A stretch of DNA of 64,000 nucleotides from Ectobacillus sp048976805 (GCA_048976805.1 JBHGUR010000085.1:29648-93647); one strand, 5' to 3'. Positions 32,407 to 40,508 are shown, numbered from the stretch's first letter. Notes: a model not told the origin generated them from the letters alone. Program-made: numbers and translations.

Positions 32407-33288
32407 ATGAAAAAACAAATTATTGCATATTTGCTTTTATTAGTAATCGGCGCCCAATTTATGGCGCACGTTGGATATACAAGAGTACAGGCGAATCAGC
32501 CGAAAGTCATTCCGAATGAAGCGATTCGCCTCCGCATTTTGGCAAATAGCGATTCTGAGAGCGACCAAGCGCTTAAACGAAAAGTCCGCGATAATGTTAA
32601 AGCGCAAATTGACAGCTGGGTTGAAGATTTACAATCATTTAAGGAAGCGCGCCGCGTCATTCAAAGCAGGTTGCCGGAAATTGAAAAAACAGTAGCACAA
32701 ACATTAAAAGAAGAAGGAAGCAAGCAATCCTTTACGGTAGAGTTCAGCAAGCATATTAAATTTCCGACAAAGATGTACGGCAATTTCATTTATCCGGCGG
32801 GCGAATATGAAGCGGTGCTAGTAAAGCTTGGAAAAGGAGAAGGTGCGAATTGGTGGTGCGTATTGTTCCCGCCGTTATGCTTCCTTGATTTCTCAAGCGG
32901 CACAGTTGTCCGCAAGGAAGAGAGCATCGAAGAAGCGGAAGCGGCAGAACAGGAGCCGCAGATAAAAGAGGCTGCAGCAGAAAAGGAAAAGCCGCCTGTT
33001 GAAGAATCTGCAGAAGAAGAGGTGAATCCGTCTGCGGAAGAGCCAGAGGAAGAAGTTGCTGAGAAAAAGGCTGTAAAGCAAGCGGCCGTAAAAGCGAAAG
33101 AAGCAGCACGTGCAGAGAAAGAAGAACAGCTCATGCAAGAAATAGATGAAGAAAATGGGGAAGAACAAGAGCCAGCCGAAAAAGAAGCGGATGAAAAAGC
33201 AAAACCGAAAGTGCAAGTAGAAGAGCAAGAAGAGGTAAAGGTAAAGTTCTTCATTGTAGAAGCTGTATCGGCTCTATTCTCCGAATAA
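32407..33288 (+). CDS. spoIIR: Stage II sporulation protein R with long charged insertion
   Basis: 293 aa (B. subtilis about 224). SpoIIR is made in the forespore and secreted to trigger SpoIIGA processing of pro-sigma-E in the mother cell. A signal segment (KKQIIAYLLLLVIGAQFMAHVGY) opens it. The core is clear: PNEAIRLRILANSDSESDQALKR, then FPTKMYGNFIYPAGEYEAVLVKLG and GANWWCVLFPPLCFLDFS. Residues about 178-275 are a Glu/Lys/Ala-rich stretch with no apparent fold, and the end KVKFFIVEAVSALFSE restores a hydrophobic helix. GTG 32398 is an alternative start; ATG 32407 is preferred from the distance to GAAGGGACGG. Confidence 0.92.
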   Translation: MKKQIIAYLLLLVIGAQFMAHVGYTRVQANQPKVIPNEAIRLRILANSDSESDQALKRKVRDNVKAQIDSWVEDLQSFKEARRVIQSRLPEIEKTVAQTLKEEGSKQSFTVEFSKHIKFPTKMYGNFIYPAGEYEAVLVKLGKGEGANWWCVLFPPLCFLDFSSGTVVRKEESIEEAEAAEQEPQIKEAAAEKEKPPVEESAEEEVNPSAEEPEEEVAEKKAVKQAAVKAKEAARAEKEEQLMQEIDEENGEEQEPAEKEADEKAKPKVQVEEQEEVKVKFFIVEAVSALFSE

Positions 33289-33351
33289 AGTTCTACATGC
33301 GCTTCCCTTCTCATATAATACCTTGAACAGAGATGAAGGGGAGTGCATGCT

Positions 33352-33804
33352 ATGCGTTTTGCGGCTGAACAAGATGTGGATAAATTGGTTCGATTTTTGG
33401 GACGGGCTTATGCGGACGGTACGAATATCGAAAAGATATACCGGCAATTTATGCTGATGGAGGATGAAGACGGCGATATTCAGGCGGTTATTGGGTACGA
33501 AAAAGCGGGAAGTGCCGGATTGCTTCGTTCGCTTGTTTTATCGCCAACTGTGGATAAGCCGAGATTTCTTCAATTTTTTCAAACGTTTTTAGGGCATATT
33601 ATAGAACAAAATGTGGAAAACTTATATTTAGTTACAAATAAGAAAAGCGCATTGCCGCTTTTTCACAAATTCGGGTTTTATACTGTGGAAAAAGATGGCG
33701 TTATAGATGAAATTGCGGAGCTTTCGCACTTTAAAAGCTGCATCGGGCAGCCGGAAGCTTTCATTTTGAATTGTCAGCTATTAACAAAGTTACCCACAGA
33801 TTAA
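33352..33804 (+). CDS. ywlB: GNAT-family acetyltransferase YwlB
   Basis: 150 aa from ATG 33352 (GAAGGGGAG upstream); a GTG at 33343 is in frame but inside the ribosome site. It corresponds to B. subtilis YwlB, an acetyltransferase-like protein of unknown substrate. The acetyl-CoA fold is visible as AEQDVDKLVRFLGRAY, then GLLRSLVLSPTVDKPRFLQFF, LYLVTNKKSALPLFHKFGF and YTVEKDGV. The coding sequence carries two perfect DnaA boxes and two near matches, part of a cluster spanning this gene and the next. Confidence 0.8.
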   Translation: MRFAAEQDVDKLVRFLGRAYADGTNIEKIYRQFMLMEDEDGDIQAVIGYEKAGSAGLLRSLVLSPTVDKPRFLQFFQTFLGHIIEQNVENLYLVTNKKSALPLFHKFGFYTVEKDGVIDEIAELSHFKSCIGQPEAFILNCQLLTKLPTD

Positions 33805-33970
33805 CAAGGTTTATCCACAAAATGTGGATAAACCTTGTTTGTGTTAGTTAGTAATAGGAGAATAAACTATATATATCAAGGATTTTTCAGAAGAAAAGGG
33901 CGTGAATGAGAATGGATACGAAATTATGGATTGTGGATAATGCTGTTGAAAACGAAAATAATTATCCACA
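33375..33970. promoter_or_regulatory. Cluster of DnaA boxes
   Basis: Six perfect 9-mers TTATCCACA or TGTGGATAA lie at 33375-33383, 33549-33557, 33811-33819, 33823-33831, 33932-33940 and 33962-33970. One-mismatch sites occur at 33612 and 33684 (TGTGGAAAA) and 33790 (TTACCCACA). A given 9-mer in either strand is expected about once per 131 kb of random sequence. B. subtilis has chromosomal DnaA-box clusters, and I recall one at ywlC, so this may be a conserved DnaA-titrating or regulatory locus. Confidence 0.75.
33803..33839 (+). terminator. Hairpin after ywlB built from two DnaA boxes
   Basis: AACAAGGTTTATCCACA and its perfect 17-bp complement flank AAA. The tail is GTGTTAG after TTGTT, a weak T-run. 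The two DnaA boxes form the upper stem, so the site can act both as RNA hairpin and as double-stranded DnaA target. Confidence 0.75.
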
Positions 33971-34955
33971 ATTAGGGGAAGCCGCGCAGCTGCTCCGGCA
34001 GGGAGAGGTTGTGGCGTTTCCGACAGAAACGGTGTACGGGCTTGGTGCCGATGCAACAAATGACGGGGCGGTTGCTAAAATTTTTGAAGCAAAAGGGCGG
34101 CCGAGCGACAACCCGCTTATTGTACATATTGCAAGCCGCGCGCAGCTGGAGCAGCTCGCCGCTTCCATTCCCCCGGCAGCAGAAGTGCTGATGAAGCATT
34201 TTTGGCCGGGGCCGCTTACGTTAATTTTTCCAAAGAAAGACGGCGTTTCCGGGCGGGTGACAGCAGGGCTTGATACAGTTGCGGTGCGGATGCCGGACCA
34301 TCCTGTAGCGCTTGCTTTAATTGCGAAAGCTGGCGTTCCGGTGGCGGCGCCGAGCGCGAACCGTTCCGGGCGGCCAAGCCCGACGCTTGCCGTCCATGTG
34401 TATGAAGACTTAAATGGAAGGATTGCCGGGATTGTGGACGGAGGGGCGACCGGGGTCGGGGTAGAATCGACAGTATTGGATTGCACAAGCAGTCCCCCGG
34501 CAATTTTGCGCCCTGGCGGTGTGACAAAGGAACAGCTGGAGGAAGCAATCGGCATGGTGCATATGGATCCCGGGCTGCAGAGCGAGACGGAAAAGCCAAA
34601 GTCTCCGGGCATGAAATATACGCATTATGCGCCAAAGGCACCGCTTATCATTGTAGAGGGAACAAAGGAATTCCTCCAGCGCCTTGTGAAGCAGCGGCAG
34701 GAGGAGGGGTTGCAAGTCGGCGTTTTAACGACAGAAGATAATGCTTCCTTTTATGAGGCGGACGCAGTAATTCCGTGCGGGCGCCGTTCCGATTTATCTA
34801 CGGTAGCAGCGAAGCTGTACGAAGTATTGCGCGCATTTGATGCTGCGGGGGTGGAGGTTATTTACAGCGAGGCATTCCCGAAAGAAGGCATCGGCATTGC
34901 GATTATGAACCGTTTGACAAAGGCGGCAGGGCATCAAGTCATCAGCGAACGGTAA
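33906..34955 (+). CDS. ywlC: L-threonylcarbamoyladenylate synthase (Sua5/YwlC)
   Basis: 349 aa, the long Sua5 form. It makes threonylcarbamoyl-AMP from threonine, bicarbonate and ATP for the t6A37 modification of ANN-decoding tRNAs. The YrdC domain (about residues 25-210) shows VVAFPTETVYGLGADATN, KGRPSDNPLIVHI, PGPLTLIFPKK and APSANRSGRPSPT. The Sua5 linker carries SPGMKYTHYAPKAPL (about 238), and the rest is the C-terminal Rossmann-like Sua5 domain. ATG 33912 is also possible. The first 60 bp include two perfect DnaA boxes, which is unusual for a coding start. Confidence 0.95.
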   Translation: MRMDTKLWIVDNAVENENNYPQLGEAAQLLRQGEVVAFPTETVYGLGADATNDGAVAKIFEAKGRPSDNPLIVHIASRAQLEQLAASIPPAAEVLMKHFWPGPLTLIFPKKDGVSGRVTAGLDTVAVRMPDHPVALALIAKAGVPVAAPSANRSGRPSPTLAVHVYEDLNGRIAGIVDGGATGVGVESTVLDCTSSPPAILRPGGVTKEQLEEAIGMVHMDPGLQSETEKPKSPGMKYTHYAPKAPLIIVEGTKEFLQRLVKQRQEEGLQVGVLTTEDNASFYEADAVIPCGRRSDLSTVAAKLYEVLRAFDAAGVEVIYSEAFPKEGIGIAIMNRLTKAAGHQVISER

Positions 34956-35019
34956 ATTCATGCTTCTATCCCTTCTTGGACGTGCATATGCTTAATTAGC
35001 AAGTCCGAGGAGGGGGCAT

Positions 35020-35580
35020 ATGGACATTCAATATATTATCGGGGAATTGCTGACGCTTGTCGTTATGGCATTTGCCTTAGGATTAGATGCCTTTTCTGTT
35101 AGTTTAGGAATGGGCATGGTCCGGCTTAGATTAAGGCAAGTTTTTTACATAGGCCTTATTATCGGGGCATTTCATGTAGTTATGCCGTTATTGGGGATGA
35201 TGGTCGGCCGGATTCTTTCAGAAAAGTTCGGTTTCATTGCGACAATGGCGGGAGGAATATTGCTGATCGGCCTTGGCTTTCATATTATGTATTCTACTTT
35301 GTTTGGAAAAGAAGAGGATAAGATTGTCCCGGCCGGCTTTAGTTTATATGTGTTTGCTTTTAGCGTCAGCCTTGATAGCTTTTCTGTCGGCTTGAGCCTT
35401 GGAATTTACGGCGCGCGGACTTGGGCGACGATTGTCATTTTCGGCTTGGTCAGCGCGTGCCTTACTTGGGCAGGGTTATTGCTTGGCCGCCACGCCAAAA
35501 AGATGCTCGGTACGTACGGGGAAGTATTAGGCGGGAGCATTTTGGTCGGCTTCGGGTTAAAGCTGTTGTTTCCGATATAG
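35020..35580 (+). CDS. mntP: Manganese efflux pump MntP
   Basis: 186 aa membrane protein with six hydrophobic segments in two inverted halves. Each half begins with the paired motif ALGLDAFSVSLGMGM (about 17) and SLDSFSVGLSLGIYG (about 115), the Asp-containing signatures of the MntP/YebN family. It exports Mn2+ and so guards against manganese excess. B. subtilis ywlD is the same gene in the same place. GAGGAGGGGG precedes the ATG. I see no yybP-ykoY-like manganese riboswitch in the 64 bp before it. Confidence 0.9.
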   Translation: MDIQYIIGELLTLVVMAFALGLDAFSVSLGMGMVRLRLRQVFYIGLIIGAFHVVMPLLGMMVGRILSEKFGFIATMAGGILLIGLGFHIMYSTLFGKEEDKIVPAGFSLYVFAFSVSLDSFSVGLSLGIYGARTWATIVIFGLVSACLTWAGLLLGRHAKKMLGTYGEVLGGSILVGFGLKLLFPI

Positions 35581-35606
35581 GGAATTGTCCGGATTCTGGC
35601 GAAATA

Positions 35607-35641
35607 GAAGAAGGCATCCCATTTTCGGGATGCCTTCTTCA
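35607..35641 (+). terminator. Terminator-like hairpin after mntP
   Basis: GAAGAAGGCATCCC pairs perfectly with GGGATGCCTTCTTC around ATTTTC. A second perfect 12-bp inverted repeat, ATTATATCTCAA/TTGAGATATAAT, lies at 35653-35678. Confidence 0.8.
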
Positions 35642-35684
35642 CATAAATCAAGATTATATCTCAAAGTTGAGATATAATTTTAAG

Positions 35685-35884
35685 GTTATGTTAAAGCTTG
35701 CTGTTGATTTTTGTGCCAAAAGAGCGTTCATGCATATCATGGTCAGATAGGACAAATAGCACCCTCTCTCTGGTTTTCCTTTGGACGAGGCAGAACTGGG
35801 CCTTGACCGTTACTATACAGATCCAGGAGCACTTTCCCCCTCAAAAAAGGATGTAAATATCAACACTAACGTTTAACATAGAGC
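35685..35884 (-). repeat. Family A repeat, reverse orientation
   Basis: Ends with ATCAACACTAACGTTTAAC, the exact complement of the left end of other A copies, and starts GTTATGTTAAAGCTTGC. The interior has CCTCTCTCTGGTTTTCC, GGACGAGGCAGAACTGGG and CTTGACCGTTACTATACAG. The outer part of its left end resembles family B more than A. Confidence 0.8.
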
Positions 35885-36027
35885 CTAAAATTTTATTGGG
35901 ATAATGAGGGGAATTGCAAATGCTAAACAAAATAGTTAAGATTTATGGACACTTTCCAAGAAATTATAGAAAATAAAAAAATCTTGCTTTATAGTAAGAT
36001 GGTTAGCAACAAAGGAGGATTTGAACA

Positions 36028-36528
36028 ATGTTTAAAAAGTTATTCAGCTTTGGCTCCAAAGAAAGTGAAGAGGTAATTGCGGCTCCTTTAACAGGGGAAG
36101 TCAAAAATATCGAAGATGTGCCGGATCCGGTTTTTGCACAGCGTATGATGGGCGATGGCGTTGCAATTATCCCGTCTGAAGGTACGGTAGTATCTCCGGT
36201 AGAGGGAGAAGTTGTGCAATTGTTCCATACGAAGCATGCGATTGGAATTAAGTCAAAAAATGGCGTAGAAATTCTAATTCACGTTGGATTGGAAACTGTA
36301 AGCTTAAACGGCGAAGGATTTGAAGCCCACGTTTCTCAAGGGCAAAAGGTAAAAGCAGGGGACAAGCTGATTACATTTGATCTTGCATTTATCGGCGAGA
36401 AAGCAAAAAGCACAATTACGCCGATTGTTATTACAAATGGCGATTCCTTAGGAACAATTAATAAGAGTGTGAATATGCAGGCGCAAAAAGGCGAAACAAC
36501 TGTAATGAAGGTAGCTTTAGAAAAGTAA
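36028..36528 (+). CDS. PTS glucose-type EIIA protein
   Basis: 166 aa, one EIIA-Glc domain standing alone. The phosphorylated histidine is H85 in EILIHVGLETVSLNG, and the partner histidine H70 in FHTKHAIGIKSKNG. PIAT-like opening EEVIAAPLTGEVKNIEDVPDPVFAQRMMGDG and KAGDKLITFDLAFI are typical. It passes phosphate from HPr to EIIBC permeases that lack their own IIA. B. subtilis YpqE is similar, though in a different place. ATG 36028 follows AAAGGAGG. I do not know its specific partner permease. Confidence 0.9.
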   Translation: MFKKLFSFGSKESEEVIAAPLTGEVKNIEDVPDPVFAQRMMGDGVAIIPSEGTVVSPVEGEVVQLFHTKHAIGIKSKNGVEILIHVGLETVSLNGEGFEAHVSQGQKVKAGDKLITFDLAFIGEKAKSTITPIVITNGDSLGTINKSVNMQAQKGETTVMKVALEK

Positions 36529-36591
36529 ACTGTTAAGGCAGAAGCAGCAAATGAGGATATGCTGATATATATTTTAAACAGAGCGGAGCAA

Positions 36592-36619
36592 GGGAAATTT
36601 ACCTGGTTCCGCTTTTTTA
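36592..36619 (+). terminator. Terminator after the EIIA gene
   Basis: AGCGGA pairs with TCCGCT with further partial pairing inside, followed by a six-T run. Confidence 0.7.
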
Positions 36620-36739
36620 TAGGTTTGGGTTTTCGTTCTTCGCAATATACAGCATGTTGCGGTATGATAGGGACATAGTACAGGAAAACATTATAATGAG
36701 TGAGACATAATTTGCAGTATAGAATAAGGAGGGGGACGT

Positions 36740-37186
36740 ATGAAGCGCATCCTATTTGTATGTACGGGAAATACGTGCCGAAGCCCGATGGCCGAAGCGG
36801 TGCTGCGCCACTATGGAAAAGGGAAATTTGAGGTAAAATCCGCCGGTGTGTTTGCCTCTGCTGGAAGCGAGGCCTCAGAGCATGCGAAAGCCGCTTTAGC
36901 GGAAAAAGGAATTGTTATTAACCATACATCACAGCAGTTAACAGAAGAGCTATTAAATTGGGCCGATGCTGTGCTCGCTATGACTAAAAGCCACCAACAG
37001 CTTATTTTACAGCATTATCCGCATATGAAGGATAAAGTGTATACGCTTCATCAGTTTGTCAATGAAACGGATAAAGATATTTCTGACCCATTTGGCGGTT
37101 CGCTTGCTGTATATAAAGAAACGCTGCAAGAGCTGGAGGCGGCAATAGAAGAATTTCTGAAAAAAAATACAGAGCCGGAAGAATAA
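36740..37186 (+). CDS. ywlE: Protein-arginine phosphatase YwlE
   Basis: 148 aa low-molecular-weight phosphatase. The P-loop CTGNTCRSPM holds the nucleophile C8 and R14; T9, directly after the cysteine, is the residue that distinguishes arginine phosphatases from tyrosine phosphatases in this family. The general acid is in the ISDPFGGSLAVYK segment (about 117). It reverses McsB arginine phosphorylation, which marks proteins for ClpCP and inactivates CtsR. The position between mntP and rpiB matches B. subtilis apart from the inserted EIIA gene. Confidence 0.93.
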   Translation: MKRILFVCTGNTCRSPMAEAVLRHYGKGKFEVKSAGVFASAGSEASEHAKAALAEKGIVINHTSQQLTEELLNWADAVLAMTKSHQQLILQHYPHMKDKVYTLHQFVNETDKDISDPFGGSLAVYKETLQELEAAIEEFLKKNTEPEE

Positions 37187-37263
37187 CATTTCATGTATAA
37201 TACGATATTGGAAATCAAGCTCTGCAGTTTATTGCGTGCAAACAAAAACGGGAGGGATAGAAG

Positions 37264-37707
37264 ATGAAGGTAGTAGTAGCTTCAGACCACGGCGGTATTA
37301 ATATTCGGAAGGAAATTATCAGTCTTTTGGAAGAAATGGGGATTGAGCATATTGACCTTGGCTGTGAATGTGAAACGGGTTCCGTTGATTACCCAGATTA
37401 CGCGTTCCCGGCAGCGGAAATGGTAGCAAAAGGCGAAGTGGATAAGGGAATCTTAATTTGTGGAACAGGCATCGGCATGTCGATTGCGGCAAACAAGGTG
37501 AAGGGGGTTCGCTGCGCTTTAGTGCACGATACGTTCAGCGCAAAGGCAACGCGCGAGCATAACGACAGCAATATGCTGGCGATGGGAGAACGCGTTATCG
37601 GTCCCGGACTTGCGCGGGAAATTGCCCGTGTGTGGCTAACCACAAATTATGAAGGCGGCCGTCATGAAAATCGTGTAGGAAAAATCAAAACATACGAAGC
37701 AAAGTAA
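37264..37707 (+). CDS. rpiB: Ribose-5-phosphate isomerase B
   Basis: 147 aa RpiB/LacAB family. It interconverts ribose 5-phosphate and ribulose 5-phosphate. D8/H9 (ASDHGG) and C66 (ILICGTGIGMSIAANK) mark the active site, followed by CALVHDTFSAKATREHNDSN. Allose-6-phosphate or galactose-6-phosphate isomerase activity is possible for the family, but the conserved position (B. subtilis ywlF) suggests the ribose enzyme. GGGAGGG precedes the ATG. Confidence 0.94.
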   Translation: MKVVVASDHGGINIRKEIISLLEEMGIEHIDLGCECETGSVDYPDYAFPAAEMVAKGEVDKGILICGTGIGMSIAANKVKGVRCALVHDTFSAKATREHNDSNMLAMGERVIGPGLAREIARVWLTTNYEGGRHENRVGKIKTYEAK

Positions 37708-37812
37708 GAAATTGCCTGTCTTTGTAGAAAAAATGGGGACAATCTTACTTCTGCGCATGAAACACGCGTGATATAATTTGTTGAAGGAACCTCCGCGAAA
37801 GGAAGAATCGTG

Positions 37813-38385
37813 ATGGATGAGCTAGCTAAGTTGAAAGAACAATTGCAAACTGCACTTTCGGACTTTCAGCAACAGGCCTCTCTTGCGCAAGGCAGTATTT
37901 TTGTTGTCGGCTGCAGCACAAGTGAAGTAATCGGTGCGGCAATCGGCACATCCGGTACGATGGAAGTGGCAGAAGCTATTTTTACTGAATTGAGAAATTT
38001 CCAGAAAGAAATCGGTATTTATCTTGCTTTTCAATGCTGCGAGCACTTGAATCGCGCATTGGTAGTTGAAAGGGAAGTAGCGATTAAGCATCATTTGGAA
38101 GAGGTTTCTGTTGTGCCTGTTCGCTCGGCAGGCGGCGCCTTGGCGACATATGCGTATCATGGCATGAAGGATCCGGTTGTTGTTGAATTCATTAAGGCAG
38201 ATGCAGGGATAGATATTGGAGATACCTTTATCGGAATGCATTTAAAACATGTAGCGGTGCCCGTTCGAACAAGCATCAGGCAAATTGGCCAAGCGCATAT
38301 AACAATGGCAAAAACGCGCCCGAAGCTAATTGGAGGAGCGCGCGCGGTGTATGCTGCGAAACGGGAAGCTTTAACTTGTCAGTGA
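37813..38385 (+). CDS. ywlG: YwlG family protein (TIGR01440/UPF0340)
   Basis: 190 aa from ATG 37813, directly after an alternative GTG at 37810; AAAGGAAG lies before both. It matches B. subtilis YwlG across its length: IFVVGCSTSEVIGAAIGTSG (about 30), FQCCEHLNRALVVEREVA (about 75), PVRSAGGALATYAYHGMK and IDIGDTFIGMHLKHVAVPVR. Cysteines are conserved, but the biochemical role is not known to me; a substrate-binding or SIS-like role has been proposed for the fold. It lies between rpiB and glyA as in Bacillus. Confidence 0.9.
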   Translation: MDELAKLKEQLQTALSDFQQQASLAQGSIFVVGCSTSEVIGAAIGTSGTMEVAEAIFTELRNFQKEIGIYLAFQCCEHLNRALVVEREVAIKHHLEEVSVVPVRSAGGALATYAYHGMKDPVVVEFIKADAGIDIGDTFIGMHLKHVAVPVRTSIRQIGQAHITMAKTRPKLIGGARAVYAAKREALTCQ

Positions 38386-38412
38386 AGGCCATCTTTTTAG
38401 GTGGCCTTTTTT
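38386..38412 (+). terminator. Rho-independent terminator after ywlG
   Basis: AAGGCCATC pairs with GGTGGCCTT (one A-G mismatch) around TTTTTA, followed by six T. Confidence 0.8.
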
Positions 38413-38438
38413 ATAAGATAGGCTACCCTAAAAAATAA

Positions 38439-38633
38439 TCTGTGTTAAACGTTAGTGTTGATGTAACCCCTTACTTTTAGAGGGGGAGAGTGCTCCCGGC
38501 CGTATATCGTAACGGTCAGGGCTTAGTTCTGCCTCGTCCAAAGGAAAACCAGAGGGAGAAGATAAGTGCGGGTTGCAATGTCTGCATAGCCGTGATGTAC
38601 AGACATACGTGATATAAAAATCAACATCGGCCT
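38439..38633 (+). repeat. Family A repeat within left block
   Basis: Left end TGTGTTAAACGTTAGTGTTG, right end AAAAATCAACATCGGCC. CTACCCTAAAAAATA occurs directly on both sides (38423 and 38632), which looks like a 15-bp direct repeat rather than an 8-bp target duplication. Confidence 0.8.
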
Positions 38634-38691
38634 ACCCTAAAAAATAAAAAATTTTTATCTATCGTGGTGCGAGTTATATTCTTGCATGGAT

Positions 38692-38804
38692 GTCTCTGTT
38701 AAACTTGCTTGTTGATGTTCCACTACAGGCGGATGCTTTCTGCGGGCGGGGCCGAGCTGCTTTTCCCGCTGGAGCCGCAAATCAACATTAGCGTTTAACA
38801 GAGC
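38692..38804 (+). repeat. Family B repeat within left block
   Basis: CTCTGTTAAACTTGCTTG at one end and AGCGTTTAACAGAG at the other, with CACTACAGGCGGATGC and GGGGCCGAGCTGC between. Confidence 0.8.
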
Positions 38805-38843
38805 TATAAGATAAGAAAGTATAGGATCTTAATCGAGATGAGT

Positions 38844-38967
38844 GTCTAGCTCTGGGCGCCATCGGCTCGAGGTCGTAAGCGAATCGACTCAGAAGGCAAA
38901 AAGCGCCTTTTGTTAGCGCTTCTCTTACGCTTGTCGCCGATAAGCGGGTGCCTTGCGCTTTTCTTAT
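38844..38967 (+). repeat. Family C repeat within left block
   Basis: TCTAGCTCTGGGCGCCATCG, AAGGCAAAAAGCGCC, TTGTCGCCGATAAGCGGG and CCTTGCGCTTTTCTTA. It is a full-length copy; the partner block has a version lacking the interior. Confidence 0.75.
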
Positions 38968-39086
38968 ATAGAAATTGGATTTTCCTTTCACTGCAGGATA
39001 AAATCATGATAGAATGTAGATGAAAAATGTGAATGTTTTAAAAAATTACTGCTGTAACCTTCGTATTTTCCTGTTATAAAAACAAA

Positions 39087-39099
39087 AATATCGAACGGT
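39087..39099 (+). promoter_or_regulatory. Possible PurR box before glyA
   Basis: AATATCGAACGGT agrees with the PurBox consensus AWWWCCGAACWWT at 10 of 13 positions. B. subtilis glyA is PurR-controlled. The second half box needed for strong binding was not found. Confidence 0.3.
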
Positions 39100-39132
39100 G
39101 CACGTAATTTATCCAGAAAAAGGGGGATTTAG

Positions 39133-40374
39133 ATGGAGCATTTAAAGCGGCAGGATGAAAAGGTATTTCAGGCGATTCAAGCGGAATTGGGGAGACAGCG
39201 TTCTAAAATTGAATTGATTGCTTCTGAAAACTTTGTAAGTGAAGCTGTTATGGAAGCGCAGGGTTCGGTTTTAACGAACAAGTATGCAGAAGGCTACCCT
39301 GGCAAACGTTATTACGGAGGCTGCGAGTATGTTGATGTCGCTGAGGACATTGCAAGAGACCGCGCTAAAGAAATTTTTGGGGCAGAGCATGTAAACGTAC
39401 AGCCGCATTCCGGAGCGCAGGCGAATATGGCGGTATATTTTACAATCTTAAATCCAGGCGATACAGTTCTTGGGATGAATTTGTCGCATGGCGGCCACTT
39501 GACGCACGGAAGCCCGGTGAACTTCAGCGGTGTGCAATACAATTTCGTTGAGTACGGTGTAGATTCTGATACACATCTAATCAACTACGAGGATGTTCTT
39601 GAAAAGGCGAAGCAGCATAAGCCAAAGCTGATTGTCGCGGGCGCAAGCGCATATCCCCGCGTAATCGATTTTAAGAAATTCCGCGAAATCGCTGATGAGG
39701 TTGGTGCCTATTTAATGGTAGATATGGCCCATATCGCAGGTTTAGTAGCGGCGAAATTGCATCCAAGTCCAGTCCCTCACGCCCATTTTGTAACAACGAC
39801 GACCCACAAAACATTGCGCGGTCCGCGCGGCGGCATGATTTTGTGCAAAGAAGAATTTGCAAAGCAAATTGATAAATCTATTTTCCCGGGCATTCAAGGC
39901 GGCCCGTTAATGCATGTTATTGCGGCGAAGGCGGTAGCTTTTGGCGAAGCGCTGCAGGATGACTTTACAACATACGCGCAAAACATTATTAATAATGCAA
40001 AGCGTTTGGCGGAAGGGCTGCAGAAGGAAGGTTTGACGCTTGTTTCCGGAGGAACGGACAACCATCTTATTTTAATTGATGTGCGCAACTTGAGCATTAC
40101 AGGAAAAATTGCCGAGCACGTATTGGATGAAGTTGGAATTACGGTAAACAAAAATACGATTCCGTTTGACCCGGCAAGCCCGTTTGTAACGAGCGGAATC
40201 CGCATCGGTACGGCAGCGGTGACATCCCGCGGCTTCGGCCTTGAAGAAATGGATGAAATTGCTTCTATTATCGCTTACACATTAAAGAATCATGAAAATG
40301 AAACGGCGTTAGAAGAAGCGAGAAAACGGGTAAATGCATTAACGGAAAAGTTTCCGCTGTATAAAGAATTATAA
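39133..40374 (+). CDS. glyA: Serine hydroxymethyltransferase
   Basis: 413 aa PLP enzyme that converts serine and tetrahydrofolate to glycine and 5,10-methylene-THF, the main one-carbon source. The PLP lysine is K226 in TTTTHKTLRGPRGG; other signatures are IASENFVSEAVMEAQGS (about 30), YAEGYPGKRYYGGCEYVD (51-68) and DMAHIAGLVAA (about 197). ATG 39133 follows AAAGGGGG. The gene lies between the two halves of a long direct repeat, so its copy number could change by recombination. Confidence 0.96.
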   Translation: MEHLKRQDEKVFQAIQAELGRQRSKIELIASENFVSEAVMEAQGSVLTNKYAEGYPGKRYYGGCEYVDVAEDIARDRAKEIFGAEHVNVQPHSGAQANMAVYFTILNPGDTVLGMNLSHGGHLTHGSPVNFSGVQYNFVEYGVDSDTHLINYEDVLEKAKQHKPKLIVAGASAYPRVIDFKKFREIADEVGAYLMVDMAHIAGLVAAKLHPSPVPHAHFVTTTTHKTLRGPRGGMILCKEEFAKQIDKSIFPGIQGGPLMHVIAAKAVAFGEALQDDFTTYAQNIINNAKRLAEGLQKEGLTLVSGGTDNHLILIDVRNLSITGKIAEHVLDEVGITVNKNTIPFDPASPFVTSGIRIGTAAVTSRGFGLEEMDEIASIIAYTLKNHENETALEEARKRVNALTEKFPLYKEL

Positions 40375-40384
40375 GAAGATTTTC

Positions 40385-40416
40385 AAAAGGGCTGCGCCAA
40401 ATTTGGCGCAGCCCTT
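40385..40416 (+). terminator. Hairpin after glyA
   Basis: AAGGGCTGCGCCAAA and its complete 15-bp complement form a perfect palindrome (40387-40416). No T-run follows, but the stem is very stable. Confidence 0.7.
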
Positions 40417-40508
40417 GAATATTGAAGGGGTTTTCTATACAATCGTAAATAGTGTAAAGAGGCATGTCTTTTGGCACTTGAATATTCGCCCGAAAAGGAG
40501 AGAGTCAC

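Larger units (their letters stand above)
35581..36027. other. Intergenic region mntP-EIIA
   Basis: 447 bp without a gene: the terminator hairpin, the 35653-35678 inverted repeat, a reversed family A copy (35685-35884) and then an AT-rich promoter stretch before the EIIA gene (TTGCTTTATAGTAAGATGG), in which no exact promoter can be fixed. Confidence 0.75.
38421..38967 (+). repeat. Composite repeat block A+B+C, left copy
   Basis: The stretch from GGCTACCCTAAAAAATA through the AATCGAGATGAGTGTCTAGC segment matches 41217-41690 at roughly nine bases in ten, in the same orientation, including the unique spacer ATCTATCGTGGTGCGAGTTA between A and B. It lies 2.8 kb from its partner, with glyA-upp between them. 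Confidence 0.9.
38413..39132. other. Intergenic region ywlG-glyA, composite repeat block
   Basis: 720 bp: a composite of family A (38439-38633), a 58-bp spacer, family B (38692-38804) and family C (38844-38967), then about 165 bp of unique glyA leader with a possible PurR half box. The composite is repeated at 41217-41701. Confidence 0.85.

Noticed and set aside
32786..33314. Long minus-strand Leu/Ser/Phe-rich frames opposite spoIIR
   Set aside because: They arise from the complement of the Glu/Lys-rich segment; no start site or family resemblance.
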